From assembly GCA_051453625.1 (NCBI GenBank), contig JBOZIK010000001.1, positions 39,856,760-39,907,860 of the forward strand: 51,101 nucleotides of DNA, in the 5' to 3' direction. The position numbers and the translations under genes were made by a program. Of the stretch, positions 32,282-45,239 are shown piece by piece (the stretch's first letter is position 1; the number at the start of each line of letters is the position of its first letter). This DNA is from Welwitschia mirabilis (Eukaryota > Gnetophyta > Gnetopsida > Welwitschiales). Under the pieces are notes generated by a model. That model had not been told where the DNA came from. It ran no database searches and was given only the letters and a program-made list of their open reading frames with translations.

Positions 32282-34762
32282 TGGTTAAAATAACTTGAAA
32301 TTAACTAAGTGTTACTTTAATTTCATAAATGTTTAGATGATTTTTTTAAATCAATTACCTATTTATCTAGAACATAATTTATATATTTTAATGCTTTTAT
32401 AACTCATTTCATGATAAGTAAAGAGTTATCTTGCAAGTCAATTATATTGCAATTTAGTAAAATTCTTAATGAAGTCAAATATATTGCTATGTTGATTTGA
32501 AGAATTTATCTTTCTAAGTGTCATATTTTAATTTTACAATGTTGTTCATTTTATATATAATGGAATGTAATATTTAAAATACTTAATTACATCTATATTA
32601 AATGATTTCAAGTAGTGAACTTTTCAAAGAAAATTATTTTTGTAAGAAAATAACTTTAGTAGCTTTGACTATTTAAATTCTCTTACTTCTTTGTTTGAGT
32701 TATAAAAGATCTTTAGAATCTTATTGAATATTTATAAAAAATTATGTATTTTTATTTAATTGTATTTTCATTTTCACATCTAATGAAATTATGTTTTTTA
32801 CACAAGTAGTCTTGTATGATAATTAAAAGTCATGTTTTGTAATTACTTATTTGTCACATAAAAGAAATTATTGTTTATCATTTAAAGTGATGGTTTGATA
32901 AGATAATATTAATGTTTCTATATCAACTCATGTCAAGTATTTCATTGGTTCGATACTTGTGTGCTTCAACTATATATGTAATTTAACCTAAGGGATTTTT
33001 TTATGCTTTAAATTAAAATTTTTTATACTTGAGATTTCTTTTCCTAAGTTGACCTATCATGTTAATTCTACATTTATTTTTGCAAAGGCTTAGAGAATAA
33101 TCTCTTTGTTTTAAAAATTGAGTTTTTACTTAACTCAAATTTGGCACCATTGTCAAGGAATTCTTGTTATTTTTATGAGAAATGTTATACCTTTCCTTGA
33201 AAACTTACATACATCGTTTAGAAGTTTTCTCATTTTAGGTGCTTTTTATATTAAAAATACATGAATAAGATCTTAAGCATTGTACTACATTAATAATCCT
33301 TTTAGATGTAGACATTCTAACTTTCACTACTTTTTTGTACATCTCTTTTTCTTTCTAATACTATGCATTCATGAGTAAAATTTGGATTCCTACTAGTAAA
33401 TGTTGGTATAGTTATGAATCATCTTCATTACATATTCTATGTTTACCTTTATTTTGATTCATCTTTTGAATGTAAAGATGATAAAATATAAAAACCAAAA
33501 GATGGAAAAATTATTATTATATATATTTTTATTTTCTTTAAAACCTAAAAATATTAGTACTTTTTTGGATGATGAAATAAAAGCTACAAGTCTCATGTAG
33601 TTACATTTAGGAGGGTTGTGAGCTTTGAAGAGAACCTACTCCTACTTCTTTTCCAAAAATTATCAATTTACAAATAAAACTTTTCATTTTCTATTTTTAA
33701 TTTCTTTTTTTTTTAATAAATTATGATCAAGCTATGTATTTTTCACCTCAAAATCTAAGTTTTCATTTTAATTAGGGGGTATAACTAGTTGTTTCTTAAT
33801 TTTTAAACCTTCATCTTTATTAATATTTTATATTAAATGCTTGATCATTTCTTATATAATAGTTTATATTTTCCATGTATGAACTTTGTGTGATTCACTA
33901 TCTTTTGTAACACTATTTTACAATATGATATATGAGTGTATTTTCATTTCACGTAGCTTGTGTCCATGTTTTTATTTACTATTTTTAAATGAATAGAAAT
34001 TTTAATTTATTTTATAGATTAATGAATAAAAGATCAAATTTTTTGATGTATTTGTATGTTACTTACTATCTACTATGACATATTTATCATTATGCTTTCA
34101 TAATTACTAGTATTGTTACTTTAAATGTTGTTTGATTTACAGGACCAATATGTAAATTCACAACCATTCTTTTGAGCTGTGAACATCTTAATTGTTAGTA
34201 GGCTTGATTTATCTTATTATTATTACTTACATAAGATGTACAATAATACTAGTCGCAATGCGGTAAAGCTTGAATTTTTGATAAAATACAGTATTAATGG
34301 TTATTATTTTACACTACTTTTAGAACTTTAATACTGTACTCAAAGGTATTTTTGTACTTTTTAAGTGACATGGACATCAAACACTTAATGAGATAAAAAT
34401 AATACATTATGATCTAATTTGAGGCTACTCATGATGATTGTGATTAAAAGGTTAAGACCGAGGGCAAAAATGCAAAGCATAGAGGGCTACTTTAATCTAG
34501 CAGCTCTGTAGATGATTTATAATCCCCTTTCCATTATCATATCTCATCCACTTACTAATATCATGATTAGGATTCATTCTAAGACTGGATCCATGACATT
34601 GAATGATATCAGAACCTTTCAAAACATTAGTACCTTGTAAAATTGCATTCCAAAATATATAATTTGTACATTTCTAGTAATGTCATTTTCATGAATAAAT
34701 TAACATTGTAATGCCATTTGATAGTTTTGCCTACTCAAGAATGAAACTGATCTAAGTGCGCC

Positions 34763-34770
34763 TATAAATG
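34763..34770 (+). promoter_or_regulatory. TATA-like box, U4
   Basis: gtgcgcc-tataaatg-ctcccc at the conserved place. Confidence 0.4.
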
Positions 34771-36120
34771 CTCCCCTTAATGTTCAAACTCATATCACAA
34801 CATTATTATACCTTATTTATGCCATTTTGATGTGATTCAAGCTATTCTTAAGCATTGAAAAAAGATTTTCTACTTCAATTCTCTTATATTTTTTCACTTT
34901 CAACTTGATATTCTCTCTATATTAGCTTTGGAAGCCTTCTATATTCTTCATTTACATCTTTTTCTATCACATAAATTCATTGTAACATCCTACACCCTTT
35001 TACATTTCATTTTTCATTATAATTTCTCCCATTTTCATCCATCCAGACGGCATTGCAAAGGTGGTGAAGTGCACATGAATGGATAGTACATGAGGAAGAG
35101 AAGGCATTAAATCTTATAGGTAATTGAATTAAAAACTAATAAAAAGTGCTGTTATTTTATCTGAAATCAATAAGGGTTCTTTTCCTTATGTTTTTATTCT
35201 TTTAACTACTTGGTTTATGCATTTTATTATGCTTTTCTTTTAATTTAGTTAGACTTCTTGTAGTATGTTACATAATTAATACTAATTATATTGTTATGCA
35301 TTTAGCACCTATCATAGCATACTAAAATTTTTCATGGTTGATCACTCTATGTAAAAGGAATCATGTGTTTTATTCTTCTTCTTTCTTCTTTCCTCCATTC
35401 TTCTCATTTTTGTAGTACATTTTTTCAGGATTCCACCTTTCTTCTAAGGAAAATGATGATGAATTTCTATTTTATCATTTCTAATAGAAGTAATTGATTT
35501 ATAAAGATGTTATTTACATTTATCTAAGATCAAAATTATTTCTATTTTTATAAAATTTTTCTCTTTTATTTCTCCTCTTCTTAAAATCAAAGTAGAATAG
35601 TAAATTCCTATGCTTGTTTGGCCATAACAGTTTTTCTACAAATTTATTAGTTTGAAAATTTTATTAATAGATTCCTTGAAAGATTTTAAAACATTCATCC
35701 TCAATTAGCTGAAGCCCAAATTTGGCCTCTATAACCATTTTTTTTGCCATTTATAGTCAAAGTTGTTGTTTGACTTAAGAAAAATATTTAAACCATTAAA
35801 TCTTAATTTTCTCATTCTTACAAAGTAAATTGATCCATCATTATTAATGTGTTTTATAAAATTCAAAATACTATTTTGTAGTATATCTTGAGTACTTTCA
35901 TATTATGCAATCTAGGTTTTCTCAAGCTTTATAGTTTTCTTAATATTCTTGGTCAAAGTAGGGTTGACTATAATTTTTGTAGTTTTTTTTCTAGATGAAC
36001 TGTTTTTATTAGTCTCAATTTATCCTATTTAATCTTGAATTTTTCATTCTACAAACTTTTTTCAAGAAATATTTTGATTATGTTAAAGGTTTTAATATTT
36101 TCTAAGTTTATTTTTATAAA

Positions 36121-36163
36121 TTTTCTCTCTCTTTTTTTTCTTCTCTTCCTTCCTCTTTCTTTT
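36121..36163 (+). repeat. Pyrimidine tract, U4
   Basis: ttttctctctcttttttttc and more at the conserved offset. Confidence 0.7.
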
Positions 36164-38117
36164 GGTCAAAACAACTTGAAATTAATAGTTACTTCAAGTT
36201 CATAAACATTTACATACTAATGTTTATAAATTAAATATTAATGTAGAACTAATTTAGATGTTTTAATTCTTTTATAACTTACTTTATGATAAGTAAAGAG
36301 CTATCTTTTAAGTTAGTTATATTGCAATTTAGTGAAGATCTTGAAAAAGTTAGATGATTTGCTATGTAAATTGGAAGAATTTAGCTTTTTAAGTATTATC
36401 TTTTAATTGTATGATTTTGTATGTTTTATATAGAAGATAATGTGATGTTTAAATTAACTAATTACATTTATGTTAAATGATTTTAAGTAGTGAACTTTTC
36501 TTTTTGTAAGAAAATGACTTTGGTAGCTTTAACTATTTAAATTCTCTTAATTGTTTATCTGAGTTATAAAAAAATCTTTAGAATCTTAGTGGATGTTTAT
36601 AATTTTTTTAATATTTAATGGTATATTTCTTTTCACATCTCATGAAATTATGCTTTTTCACATGTAGTTATTTAATATATTTAAAAGTCATGTGGTTTGT
36701 ATGTCACATGAAAGATATAGTTGCTTTATTATGTAAAGTGATACTTGAACAAGATCATATTTATATTTTCATATGCATTCATGTCAAGTTTTTCATTTAT
36801 TTGACACTCGTGTGCTTCCACTATATATGCAGTTTGACATAGAAAATTTCTTTATGCTTTAATTTGAAATTTTTTATACTTGAACTTTCTTTCCCTAAGT
36901 TAAATTATTATGTTAAGTACACATTTATTTTTATGAAGACTTAGAGCTAATCTTTCATTTTAAAAATTGAATTTTTACTTCATTTAAAATTGTTTCATTT
37001 TTGAGGAATGCTTGTTATTTTTTCGTGAAATATTATACCCTTCTTTAAGAACTTACATGTACTGATTGGAGATTGCTTGATTTTAGATGCTTTTTATGTT
37101 ACAATTGCATTGACAATATATTAACCATGACACTACATCAACGAGCCTTTCACATGTATACATTCTAACTTTTACTACTTTTTTGTGCATCTCTTTTTGT
37201 TTCCAATACTATGCATTCATGAGTAAAGCTTAGATTCATACAAGTAAATTTTTTTATAGTTATGAATTATCTTCATGACATATTCTTTATTTACCTTTAT
37301 TTTGATTCATCTTTTGGATGTAAATTTGATAAAATATAAAATACCAAAATATGCAAAAATTCTTGTTATTTATGTTTTTCTTTTTTTCTAAAACCTAAAA
37401 ATAATGGTCATTTTTTGGATGATGAAATGAAAGCTACTAGTCTCATGTAGTCACATTCAGGAGGGCTATGAGTTTTGGGGAGGACCTACTCCTCTTTGTT
37501 TTCTAAAAATTATCAATTTAGGAAAAAGATCTTTTCATTTTTATTCTTAAGTTTCATTTTTCCTTTAATAAATTATAATCAAGCTATGTATTTTTCACCT
37601 CAACATCTTAGTTTCATTTAAGTTAGGGGCATAACTAGTTATTTTCTAACTTTTCAACCTTCATCTTTATTAATATTTTGTATTAAATGCTTGATAATTT
37701 TTGGTGTGACAGTATATATTTTCCATGTGTAAGGTCTGTGTGATTATCTTTTGTAATAGTATTTTATGATATGATATTTGAGTTATTTTCATTTCATTTA
37801 GCTTGTGTTCATGTTTTTCTTTAATTTTTACAAATGAATAAACTTTTACTTTATTTTATGGATTAATGAATAAAGGTTCAAACTTTCTAATGTCTTTGTA
37901 TTTTACTTATTATTTGTTATGACATGTATGATTACTGGTACAATTGCTTAATATATTGTTTAATTTATAAGACCAACATTTAGATCAAAAACCATCCATT
38001 TAAGCTATGAACATCTTGACTATTAGTAGGCTTTATTTCTCTTATTGTCATTAAGTGCACAAGATGTACAAAAAGAATGAGTTGTATAAGAAGACTAGTT
38101 AAGGGGTGTAATTAAGT

Positions 38118-38302
38118 CTGAAGTTTTGATAGAATACAGTATTAATAATCATTATATTACATTACTTTTAGAACTATAATATTACACTTAGTGGGAATTT
38201 TATACTTTTTAGATGACAAGAACCTAAAACACTCAATGATCTTATAGCTATGCATTATAATCTAGTTTAAGGCTATTTGTAATGATTGTCATAAGGAGGT
38301 TG
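38118..38302 (+). repeat. Array unit U5, left fragment
   Basis: The first 185 bp of the next unit (gaagttttgatagaatacag...) run into a 100-N gap. The continuation is at 49452, beyond the gypsy element. Confidence 0.72.
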
Positions 38303-38402
38303 NNNNNNNNNNNNNNNNNNNNNNNNNNNNNNNNNNNNNNNNNNNNNNNNNNNNNNNNNNNNNNNNNNNNNNNNNNNNNNNNNNNNNNNNNNNNNNNNNN
38401 NN
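38303..38402. other. 100-N scaffold gap
   Basis: Exactly 100 N, a conventional unknown-size join. The left side is array unit U5; the right side is not. At least the ~260 bp that other units carry between this point and the aatatca junction must be unaccounted for. Confidence 0.85.
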
Positions 38403-38620
38403 AGAAATAAATATAGAATACAAATTTGACATCGTTATTGTATGCAAACCAAAAGGGTCTATGGTTAAGTAATAATTGTATTTTCTAATTATTTTAAATC
38501 TTATAATGTATGAATAGAGTCTAAATAGGATTTGATCCTAGGTTCCGTTGTGCATGATAGTTAATAACTATATAAAAAAATAGTATGGTTAATTAGGGTA
38601 ATTAAAGTTGGGGCGTTAGA
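38403..38620. other. Unassigned 218 bp left of gypsy 5' LTR
   Basis: No match to the array or to the right flank of the gypsy element. It ends ggggcgttaga directly before the LTR start. I see no gene. Confidence 0.5.
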
Positions 38621-39122
38621 TGTTATCTCATCTTTATGTAACAATTGGTATTTTAATATAAAGCTGAAAAGTATTTGAGTATTATTGTGTGCATAATTTA
38701 TTACTTGAAAAAGTAATATTACTTTTGTCTTGCTTCTGTTTGTGTAGCTAAACATAAACTAGGATAATTATAGTACTTAGAAATAAGTATTGCTCAGTAG
38801 CCTATTTAACTTCTAACATGTTCTATTTCTTTCATTATTCTCCCTTGATGTAATATATGTACGTAGTAATTAAGCTTCAATAAATAACCTGACTATTTTA
38901 AGTAACTTCATCATAAAACTATTATGATGGTGAAATTTGAACTAAATATTTAAGTCTCAACTAGTTCTTTAGTAATCCTTTGACGTATTTTTATTTAATT
39001 ATGTGTTCTTATTTCAGATTAGTAGTAGCATAGTTTCTACATTTTTCTAGCATTATTTTATAGTTTTTTATCTTATCTTGTGATACTTTTTACACTTATT
39101 TTATCATATAAGCTACCCATCA
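38621..39122 (+). repeat. 5' LTR of gypsy element (502 bp)
   Basis: TGTTATCTCATC ... acccatca. It aligns along its full length with 48783-49451 and, for its last ~280 bp, with 50138-50411. Homology upstream of 38621 is absent, which fixes the start. Confidence 0.85.
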
Positions 39123-39125
39123 TTT

Positions 39126-39141
39126 TGGCGCTAAAAGGAGG
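39126..39141 (+). other. Primer binding site of gypsy element
   Basis: tggcgctaaaaggagg lies three bases (ttt) after the LTR end. It is not the iMet type; the second copy at 50415 reads tgatgctaaaaggagg. I cannot name the tRNA with certainty. Confidence 0.65.
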
Positions 39142-40800
39142 ATGTCTCTAAAGTCAACAAGCAAAGATGACAAAAACTGCCATGCAATAAGATAGTCAAG
39201 GAAAATGATGAGATGAAAGAGGTAGTTATATTAAAGATCCACATAAATATGGTCTAGATAAGTGGATCAAAAGTATTATTAAATTAGAGGTAGAAGAAGA
39301 CAATTGTACAAAGGATGAAGTAACCTTAAAAAAGATGGTAAAAGATCAAATCTTTCTCAAATTGATGATTGAATCTGAGTAATAATTGTATAGCATTTTT
39401 ACATCACTACACTTACCAAGAGAATATTCTTAAATAATTCAGGTTAGAAAACCTAAAAAAAAGTTGTAATAGGATGTTGTTAGGAAAATGATGGAGATTC
39501 AAGACCATTAAATCGTAATAATCATTTATTAGATAATTTAAGTTCTATCAATCCTATATCTCTACATCAACTAGATAAAGTAAAAAACATAAATAATACC
39601 ATAATACCCACTTTTGAAGGTAAAAAGTTAGAAGAATGTCTATTACACCTAAGCTTATTTGATGCTTTTTGTAAAGTTAATTATCTTCTCTCAGAATCTA
39701 ACTTTCTTAAATATTTTCATTTTTTCTAAAAGGAGATACTCAAGTATGATATCATAGAAATCCTATCATGCTTTTAGCTTATAAGAATCCTTAAAAATGC
39801 TTTTATAGCTAAATTTCAACCCATGAAAATGGTTAAAGCTTTAAGAGAACAAATCCTGCACATTAAACAAAAAAATAATAAAAGATTTGATGAATTCATG
39901 GATAGGTATAACATATTGTTAGCCAAATGTCCTAATCATAAAATCATGCCTCGAGAATGAGTCAAATCTCACTTGAAGAACTGCAGAGTTAGACATTGAA
40001 TAAAGTAGACTTATTATGTAGAGAAAGCATCAAAACTAAGAATGTCCAAGAATTGGGAGAAGCCATTACTCAGTTTTATAACATGACTCAAGGATGGAAT
40101 TAACAGAATGAAATAAGAAGAAGGTAAATTAAGTATGCACCTCAAAACCATATGGTAGTGTGTATAGCTCAAAGTATATCAATCTTATAGAAGAAGTATC
40201 TAAAAAAGTGATTGATAGCATGGTAGAGAAATTTGATCAGTTAGCTGTACAACATTTTAAGGAGGAAGAAGAACCTACATGTAAACCTTGTCGAGAATAC
40301 AATCATGATGAAACAGAATACCCTTGAATGTGAAAATTTGTTCATTAATTAGATATAAATAGATTAGATTTAAATTCTAGCAATCAACCTCAAATTAGAA
40401 AGAAACCATATCCTTACCAAAGTAGGAAATGTAAAAGAAAAGTAAAAATACCTTTACAAAGGTATGTAAACTCAAAGAGAAAAGAGCAATATGATTATTA
40501 TAGAAACTAGAAAAATAAAGATTTAAAAGATCAAAGAGAAAAATTACAAATAGAAAGAAGGGAAAATCCCTACTGAACCTCAATCAAATCTAAGAGAAGC
40601 AATAAGTAAGGCAATAACTACTAGATCTAGGAAACATAAAGTGACATATGAATCATAGAAAAAGAATGCAAATCCAAGCAAGTAACTAGGTAACAAAGAG
40701 GAAGAGGCTGAAAGAAAAATAATGAATGATACCTCAGTATATTCTTTAACTTTTCTAATGAGAAATTAGCAAATAGAGCATCCAAAAGTTTAAAAAGATA
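39142..40800 (+). pseudogene. Gypsy gag remnant
   Basis: The capsid part is legible from about 39590 (PTFEGKKLEECLLHLSLFDAF) and best at about 39800-39955, with KMVKALREQILHIKQKNNKR and FDEFMDRYNILLAKCPNH, the Retrotrans_gag signature. A zinc-knuckle remnant CKPCREYNHDETEY is at about 40280-40324; its last cysteine has become Tyr. Lysine/arginine-rich sequence follows. Stops and shifts throughout. The same region is partly present in the second copy at 50880-51101. Confidence 0.75.
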
Positions 40801-41034
40801 TAGGGTATTTAACAAGAATATTAGAAGATATAAAAATATCAATACCTATTTTAAAATTATTAAAATATGTACCTATGTATTGAAAATAGATGAAGAGCAT
40901 GTATTCAAAATAAAAAAAATAAAAAAGAAATTAAGAAAGGAAAAAAACTTAAGATGTTAATGAAGGATCAAGTTTCTTGGTCTTCCACGCAAGTTCTTTA
41001 AAATAGATAATATGAAAAGTATAGTAATTATGGA

Positions 41035-41225
41035 ATACCTATGATAAATGTGAAAATAGAAAGAAAACTCAAAGTAGAAGCACTTGTAGATCTTGGATCA
41101 TGTATTAATGTTATGGCCTATGAAACTTATGAAGAATTAGGAAAATAAAAATTAATACCTTACCAAGGAAAAGTTTACTTAGTAGATGGCTCAGCAGTTG
41201 TTCCAGAAGGAGTTCTATAGAATAT
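41035..41225 (+). pseudogene. Gypsy aspartic protease remnant
   Basis: MINVKIERKLKVEALVDLGS begins at 41041, with the active-site motif D-L-G-S at about 41089-41100 (usual D-[ST/L]-G-[AS] pattern), followed by INVMAYETYEELG. VYLVDGSAVVPEGV is downstream. Stop at 41145. Confidence 0.75.
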
Positions 41226-41665
41226 ACCCATAGAGTCTAAGGTTTTATCTATTTGATAGGTTTACTAGTAATGAAAACTCAAGGATATACCCATGCAGTG
41301 ATTCTCAGAAGACCATGAATGGCTACTACAAATGCTACTATTTATTCTAGAAAAGGGGTAATGGAAATTAATCTTGAAGATATTAAAAAAAGAGATCAAA
41401 CTATCTGATGTAGTAGTTATTGAAGAAATGGTATAGAATACAAAAGTGAAAACCAATATAATCCTAATATAGGAAGTTAACTTGATGTTAAATAAACAAA
41501 ATGAGGAGAAATACAAGGAAGAAGATTTAGCATCTTAAGAAGTATAAAATCCTTCTCTTTTAAGGAAGGACTAGAATATATTGAGATAGCTCCTAATAAA
41601 CCTTTAATCATAAGCAACTATTTAACTCATTCTAAGAAGATAATACTTAAAAGAACATTAATTTA
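41226..41665 (+). pseudogene. Protease-RT connecting region of gypsy pol
   Basis: Legible pieces such as MKTQGYTHAVILRRPWMATT (about 41271) and YSRKGVMEINLEDIKK (about 41342) are what normally lies between protease and RT. Broken by stops and shifts. Confidence 0.6.
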
Positions 41666-42410
41666 AAAAAAAGAAGCATTTTCTTGGAATCATATAGATA
41701 TTAAAGAAATAGATTTGAAAATCTGCCAACATAGAATCTATTTAGACACTTCTATTAAATTAATTCAATAATCAAAAAAAATATGTAACCCACATATGTA
41801 GAAAATAATTAAATAAGAAATTCCCAAACTCTTGAAAGTATGATTCATTTACCCAATATCTAATTCAAAATGGGTTAGTCTTACAATGGTTATATCAAAG
41901 AAAGAAAATAAATAGAGGATGTGTATAGACTTTAGAATGCTAAATACAGTAACTTATAAAGATCATTTTCCTCTTCTATTTATTGATTAAGATTTAGAAA
42001 GAGTATTTAGACATCAATAATATAGATTCATATATGGATATAGTGGCTAAAATTAGGTTTTTGTAGCTTTAAAGAACTAAGCCAAAACAACTTTTACTTA
42101 TTATTGGATACTTATGCTTATAAAGTACTACCATTTAAACTATGTAATACTCTCACTACTTTTCAAAGGTTAGTAAATAGTATTTTTAAAGATATGATAG
42201 GAAGATTAGTTAAAATATTTATGGATGATTTCTCAACATTTGGAAAGGAATTTGAAGAGTTACTTGAGAGACTAAAAAAAGTTTTGAAGAGATATAAAGA
42301 AAAATGCCTTAGACTTAGCTGGTCGAAATGTCATCTTATGGTAACCGAAGGAATCATGTTAGGACATAAAATATCTAAAAAGGGGATTGAAACTAATAAA
42401 TAGAAAATTA
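41666..42410 (+). pseudogene. Gypsy reverse transcriptase remnant
   Basis: Starts near AFSWNHIDIKEIDL (41679) and passes FIYPISNSKWVSLTMVISKK (about 41847), MCIDFRMLNTVTYKDHFPL and a badly broken stretch at 41990-42100. An open segment, 42104-42403, contains YKVLPFKLCNTLTTFQRLVN, the catalytic FMDDFS (Y/F-x-D-D at 42218-42229, both Asp kept), and KCHLMVTEGIMLGHKISKKG. The order and spacing fit gypsy RT. Multiple stops upstream. Confidence 0.87.
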
Positions 42411-43020
42411 AAGCTATAAAAGATATTCCATTCCTACTTAAACTAAAAGAGTTTAAATCTTTCCTAATACATGTTGGATATTATATAAGATTCATATCCA
42501 ATTTCAATAAAATTGTTAAACCTTTAAGTAATCTTATACAAAAGGATGTTGAATATGACTAGACTAAGGATTTTCAAAATACCTATCAAACATTAAAAGA
42601 TAAACTTTTATTAGCACCTATTCTATAATGGTCAAATTTGATAAGACCATTTCACATTATAACTGATGCATCTAAACATGCTATGGAAGTAGTTTTAGAA
42701 TAGAAATATGAAGACAATAAATCTTATGCCATTTATTACATAAGTAAGAACTTTAAACTAGATCAACAAAATTATATAGTAACAAAGAAAGAATTGCTAG
42801 TAGTAGTAATGGCACTAGAAAAATTCAGACATCATATTTTATATTACAAGGTAAAAGTTCATACTAGTGATAGTGCCATTAGATTTCTAATGAATAAGAA
42901 AGAAGCAAACTTGAAAACTATAAGATAGATATTATTAATGTAGGAGTTTGATTTAAAATCATTGATAGAAAAGGAATAAATAACATGATAGCAAATCACT
43001 TATCAAATTTCAAGTTTTTG
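42411..43020 (+). pseudogene. Gypsy RNase H remnant
   Basis: The connection region LKLKEFKSFLIHVGYYIRFI (about 42437) is followed by RNase H with TDASKHAMEVVLE (42663), SYAIYYISKNFK, TKKELLVVVMALEKFRHHIL (about 42785) and HTSDSAIRFLMNKKEAN (about 42858). Stops at about 42562, 42703, 42927 and 42979. Confidence 0.85.
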
Positions 43021-44395
43021 AATAAAAACTAGATTAACATAAGGATGAGTTTCCTAATGACCATCTTTTTTAGATACCCATAAATCTGTGATATTCTAAC
43101 ATTACTAACTTTCTTGTAAGTAAAACATTACCCTCTTTTATAACTCATTATAAAAGAAAAATATTGTTAAGGGAGTCTAGGGATTATATTTAACATGATA
43201 AGATGTTATTTAAAGAATGTAAAGATCATGTCATCAAAAGATGTATAGAAGAAAACTTACAAAGAGAAATTTTAAAGGAAGCTCATGAGGGGGAAGGAAG
43301 AGGACATTATGATGCAAAAAGAACAGAAATGAAAATTCTCCATATGGAATATTATTGATCCATCATATTTAAAAATGCAAATACTAATGCCTAAGGTTGT
43401 GGTAAATGTTAAATAGAAGACATATTTAGGCAAAAGTTTGAAATGCTATAATAATGGATGCAAACAATTGAACCTTTGATGTTTGAGGAATATATTTTGT
43501 TAGACCTATCAATGCCTCATCCTTTGAAAAGAAATAAATTTTGATTTGTGTTAATTCCTTCACTAAATGGGATAAGGCTAAGGCTATGACAAATTGTTCT
43601 TCTAAAACTATAGTTAACTTTTTTCTTAAAAATATTATCCATAAGTTTGAAACCTCCTAAAGCCTTATATCTAATAGTGAAACTCACTTTACTAGTGAAG
43701 TATTTGAAACACTTTTGACTAAGTTTAGAATCCATCACAATCTCTGTACTAACTATCACCCTCAATCCAATGGCCAAGTTGAAGTAACTAATAGAGAACT
43801 CACTAGAATATTAATAAAGATTATCAATCATAAGAAAACTGATTAGATTGATAAATTAAATGAAGTTATATTGGCTTACAAAATAACTTGGAAACATACT
43901 ATAGGTTTTAATCCATATGAATTAGTTTATAGAAAAAAAGCTATTTTGCTCATTAAATTTAAAATAAAAATATTTAAATTGACTAAAGAATTAAAATGTA
44001 ACTTATACACAGCTCAAAAAGATTAGATAGAAAACATTGATATTTTAAATAGAAATAGGAACCTCTTCTATGGAAAGAACTTATACAATAGAAAACTAAA
44101 ATATATCATGATAACAGAATCATGAAAATAAATTTTAATATAGGAGACTTTGTATTAGTTTATGATTCTAAGAAAATCCGTTTAAAACAAAAATATGAAC
44201 AAAACTAGCTAGGACCCTATGCCATAACAAAAATTCTAAAAAAGGGAGCTATAGAAATATATGATCCTAATCAAAAAGTAACCTACCAAGTTAATGGACA
44301 AAGAGTAAGGATATATTATAATCATAAATTTGTGCTTAATTATTTAAGAAACCCTAACAGGGTTAGAATAATACTTTTACTCTATCTCTAAAATA
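43021..44395 (+). pseudogene. Gypsy integrase remnant
   Basis: The HHCC finger is at about 43280-43410 (ILKEAHEGEGRGHYDAKRT, then GCGKC after breaks). Core pieces are ETHFTSEVFETLLTKF (about 43680) and YHPQSNGQVEVTNRELTRIL (about 43754), which includes the catalytic Glu context. NEVILAYKITWKHTIGFNPY comes next, and the tail has GDFVLVYDSKKIRLK (about 44144) and KVTYQVNGQRVRIYY (about 44275). No chromodomain follows. Several stops and frameshifts. Confidence 0.85.
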
Positions 44396-44607
44396 AAGCT
44401 CCAAAGTTAGATAATAAAAGAACATATTATTTTTTTAAAGTTTATTTAGTTTATTAATTTACCAAGTTGTTTAAGGTAAATGAAATGATTGTAAAATAAG
44501 AACTTAACTTGATAAGTCTTCAATAGGAAATCATGCATTATTTTATTAAGAAGATTAAGGAGATATTTTCCAATAGATAACAAAATACTTTCTAAGTATT
44601 ATTTAAA

Positions 44608-44635
44608 GAAAGAAGAGAGGGGGAGGAGCAGGGAT
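44608..44635 (+). other. Polypurine tract after integrase
   Basis: An almost pure purine run (aaagaagagagggggaggag, then cagggat) ends directly before TGTAGTGCAATATG at 44636. It is the best PPT in the element, yet it lies 4.1 kb upstream of the recognised 3' LTR. Confidence 0.55.
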
Positions 44636-45239
44636 TGTAGTGCAATATGATAGCTATGAGAATTCCATTGAGGGGTTAGTTGGCCATGATCTAGATATAA
44701 AGAGAACTAAATATATCTTGTGGATCTTTACTTCTATAATAGTGATTTCACTCTCCTCATTGTGGTTAATCTAAGTTGTGAGGAATAAAAAGTGGAGGAA
44801 CAGTCATGCATATGGAGTTATCTGAGACATAGTTAGTTACCAAAACTAGAACCTTATCATAACTAGAGATTAGGAAAGAAAAGAAAACAAAAGAAAATAT
44901 TCTAGTCTATGATGGAATGTGTATTTGAATATTTTCAATTCAATAGCATACACAATTATTAAATTCTATTTAAGCAAAGAGAAACCTTCAAACTTTTAGA
45001 ATCACTTTACATGATCTTAATAATTAGATGAATTGTTTAGTTTGAAATTTCTTTAATGGAATAAATGTGTCCATAATAAAGTAAAAATAGTGAAAGATAA
45101 TTTATTTGAAATAAGAATTAAAAACTTTATTAAGAAAGGTAGTTATTACATTCATTTGTAGAAATAAAAGTAAAAAAAATTCTTAAATCCTTAAATAGGC
45201 TACTTCTCAAATTAGGAAATTTAATTCTTAAAGTGACTA

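Larger units (their letters stand above)
30225..34270 (+). repeat. Array unit U3
   Basis: Complete unit of 4046 bp with the best-preserved landmarks: open frame 30364-30537, TATA-like tataaata at 30868, pyrimidine tract 32236-32281. No interruption and no gap. Confidence 0.8.
34271..38117 (+). repeat. Array unit U4
   Basis: Complete unit of 3847 bp. It has lost about 150 bp between the primer-site-like word (34604) and the TATA-like box (34763). Pyrimidine tract at 36121-36163. Confidence 0.8.

Noticed and set aside
36618-36842. 74-codon frame in unit U4
   Set aside because: Phe/Leu/Cys-rich reading of T-rich DNA; not open in the equivalent place of U1-U3.
40395-41516. Minus-strand Phe/Leu-rich frames (40395-40583, 40627-40842, 41265-41516)
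   Set aside because: Antisense shadows of the lysine-rich gag and pol of the gypsy element.
43517-43777. 86-codon minus-strand frame
   Set aside because: It lies over the integrase core, which is clearly legible on the + strand.
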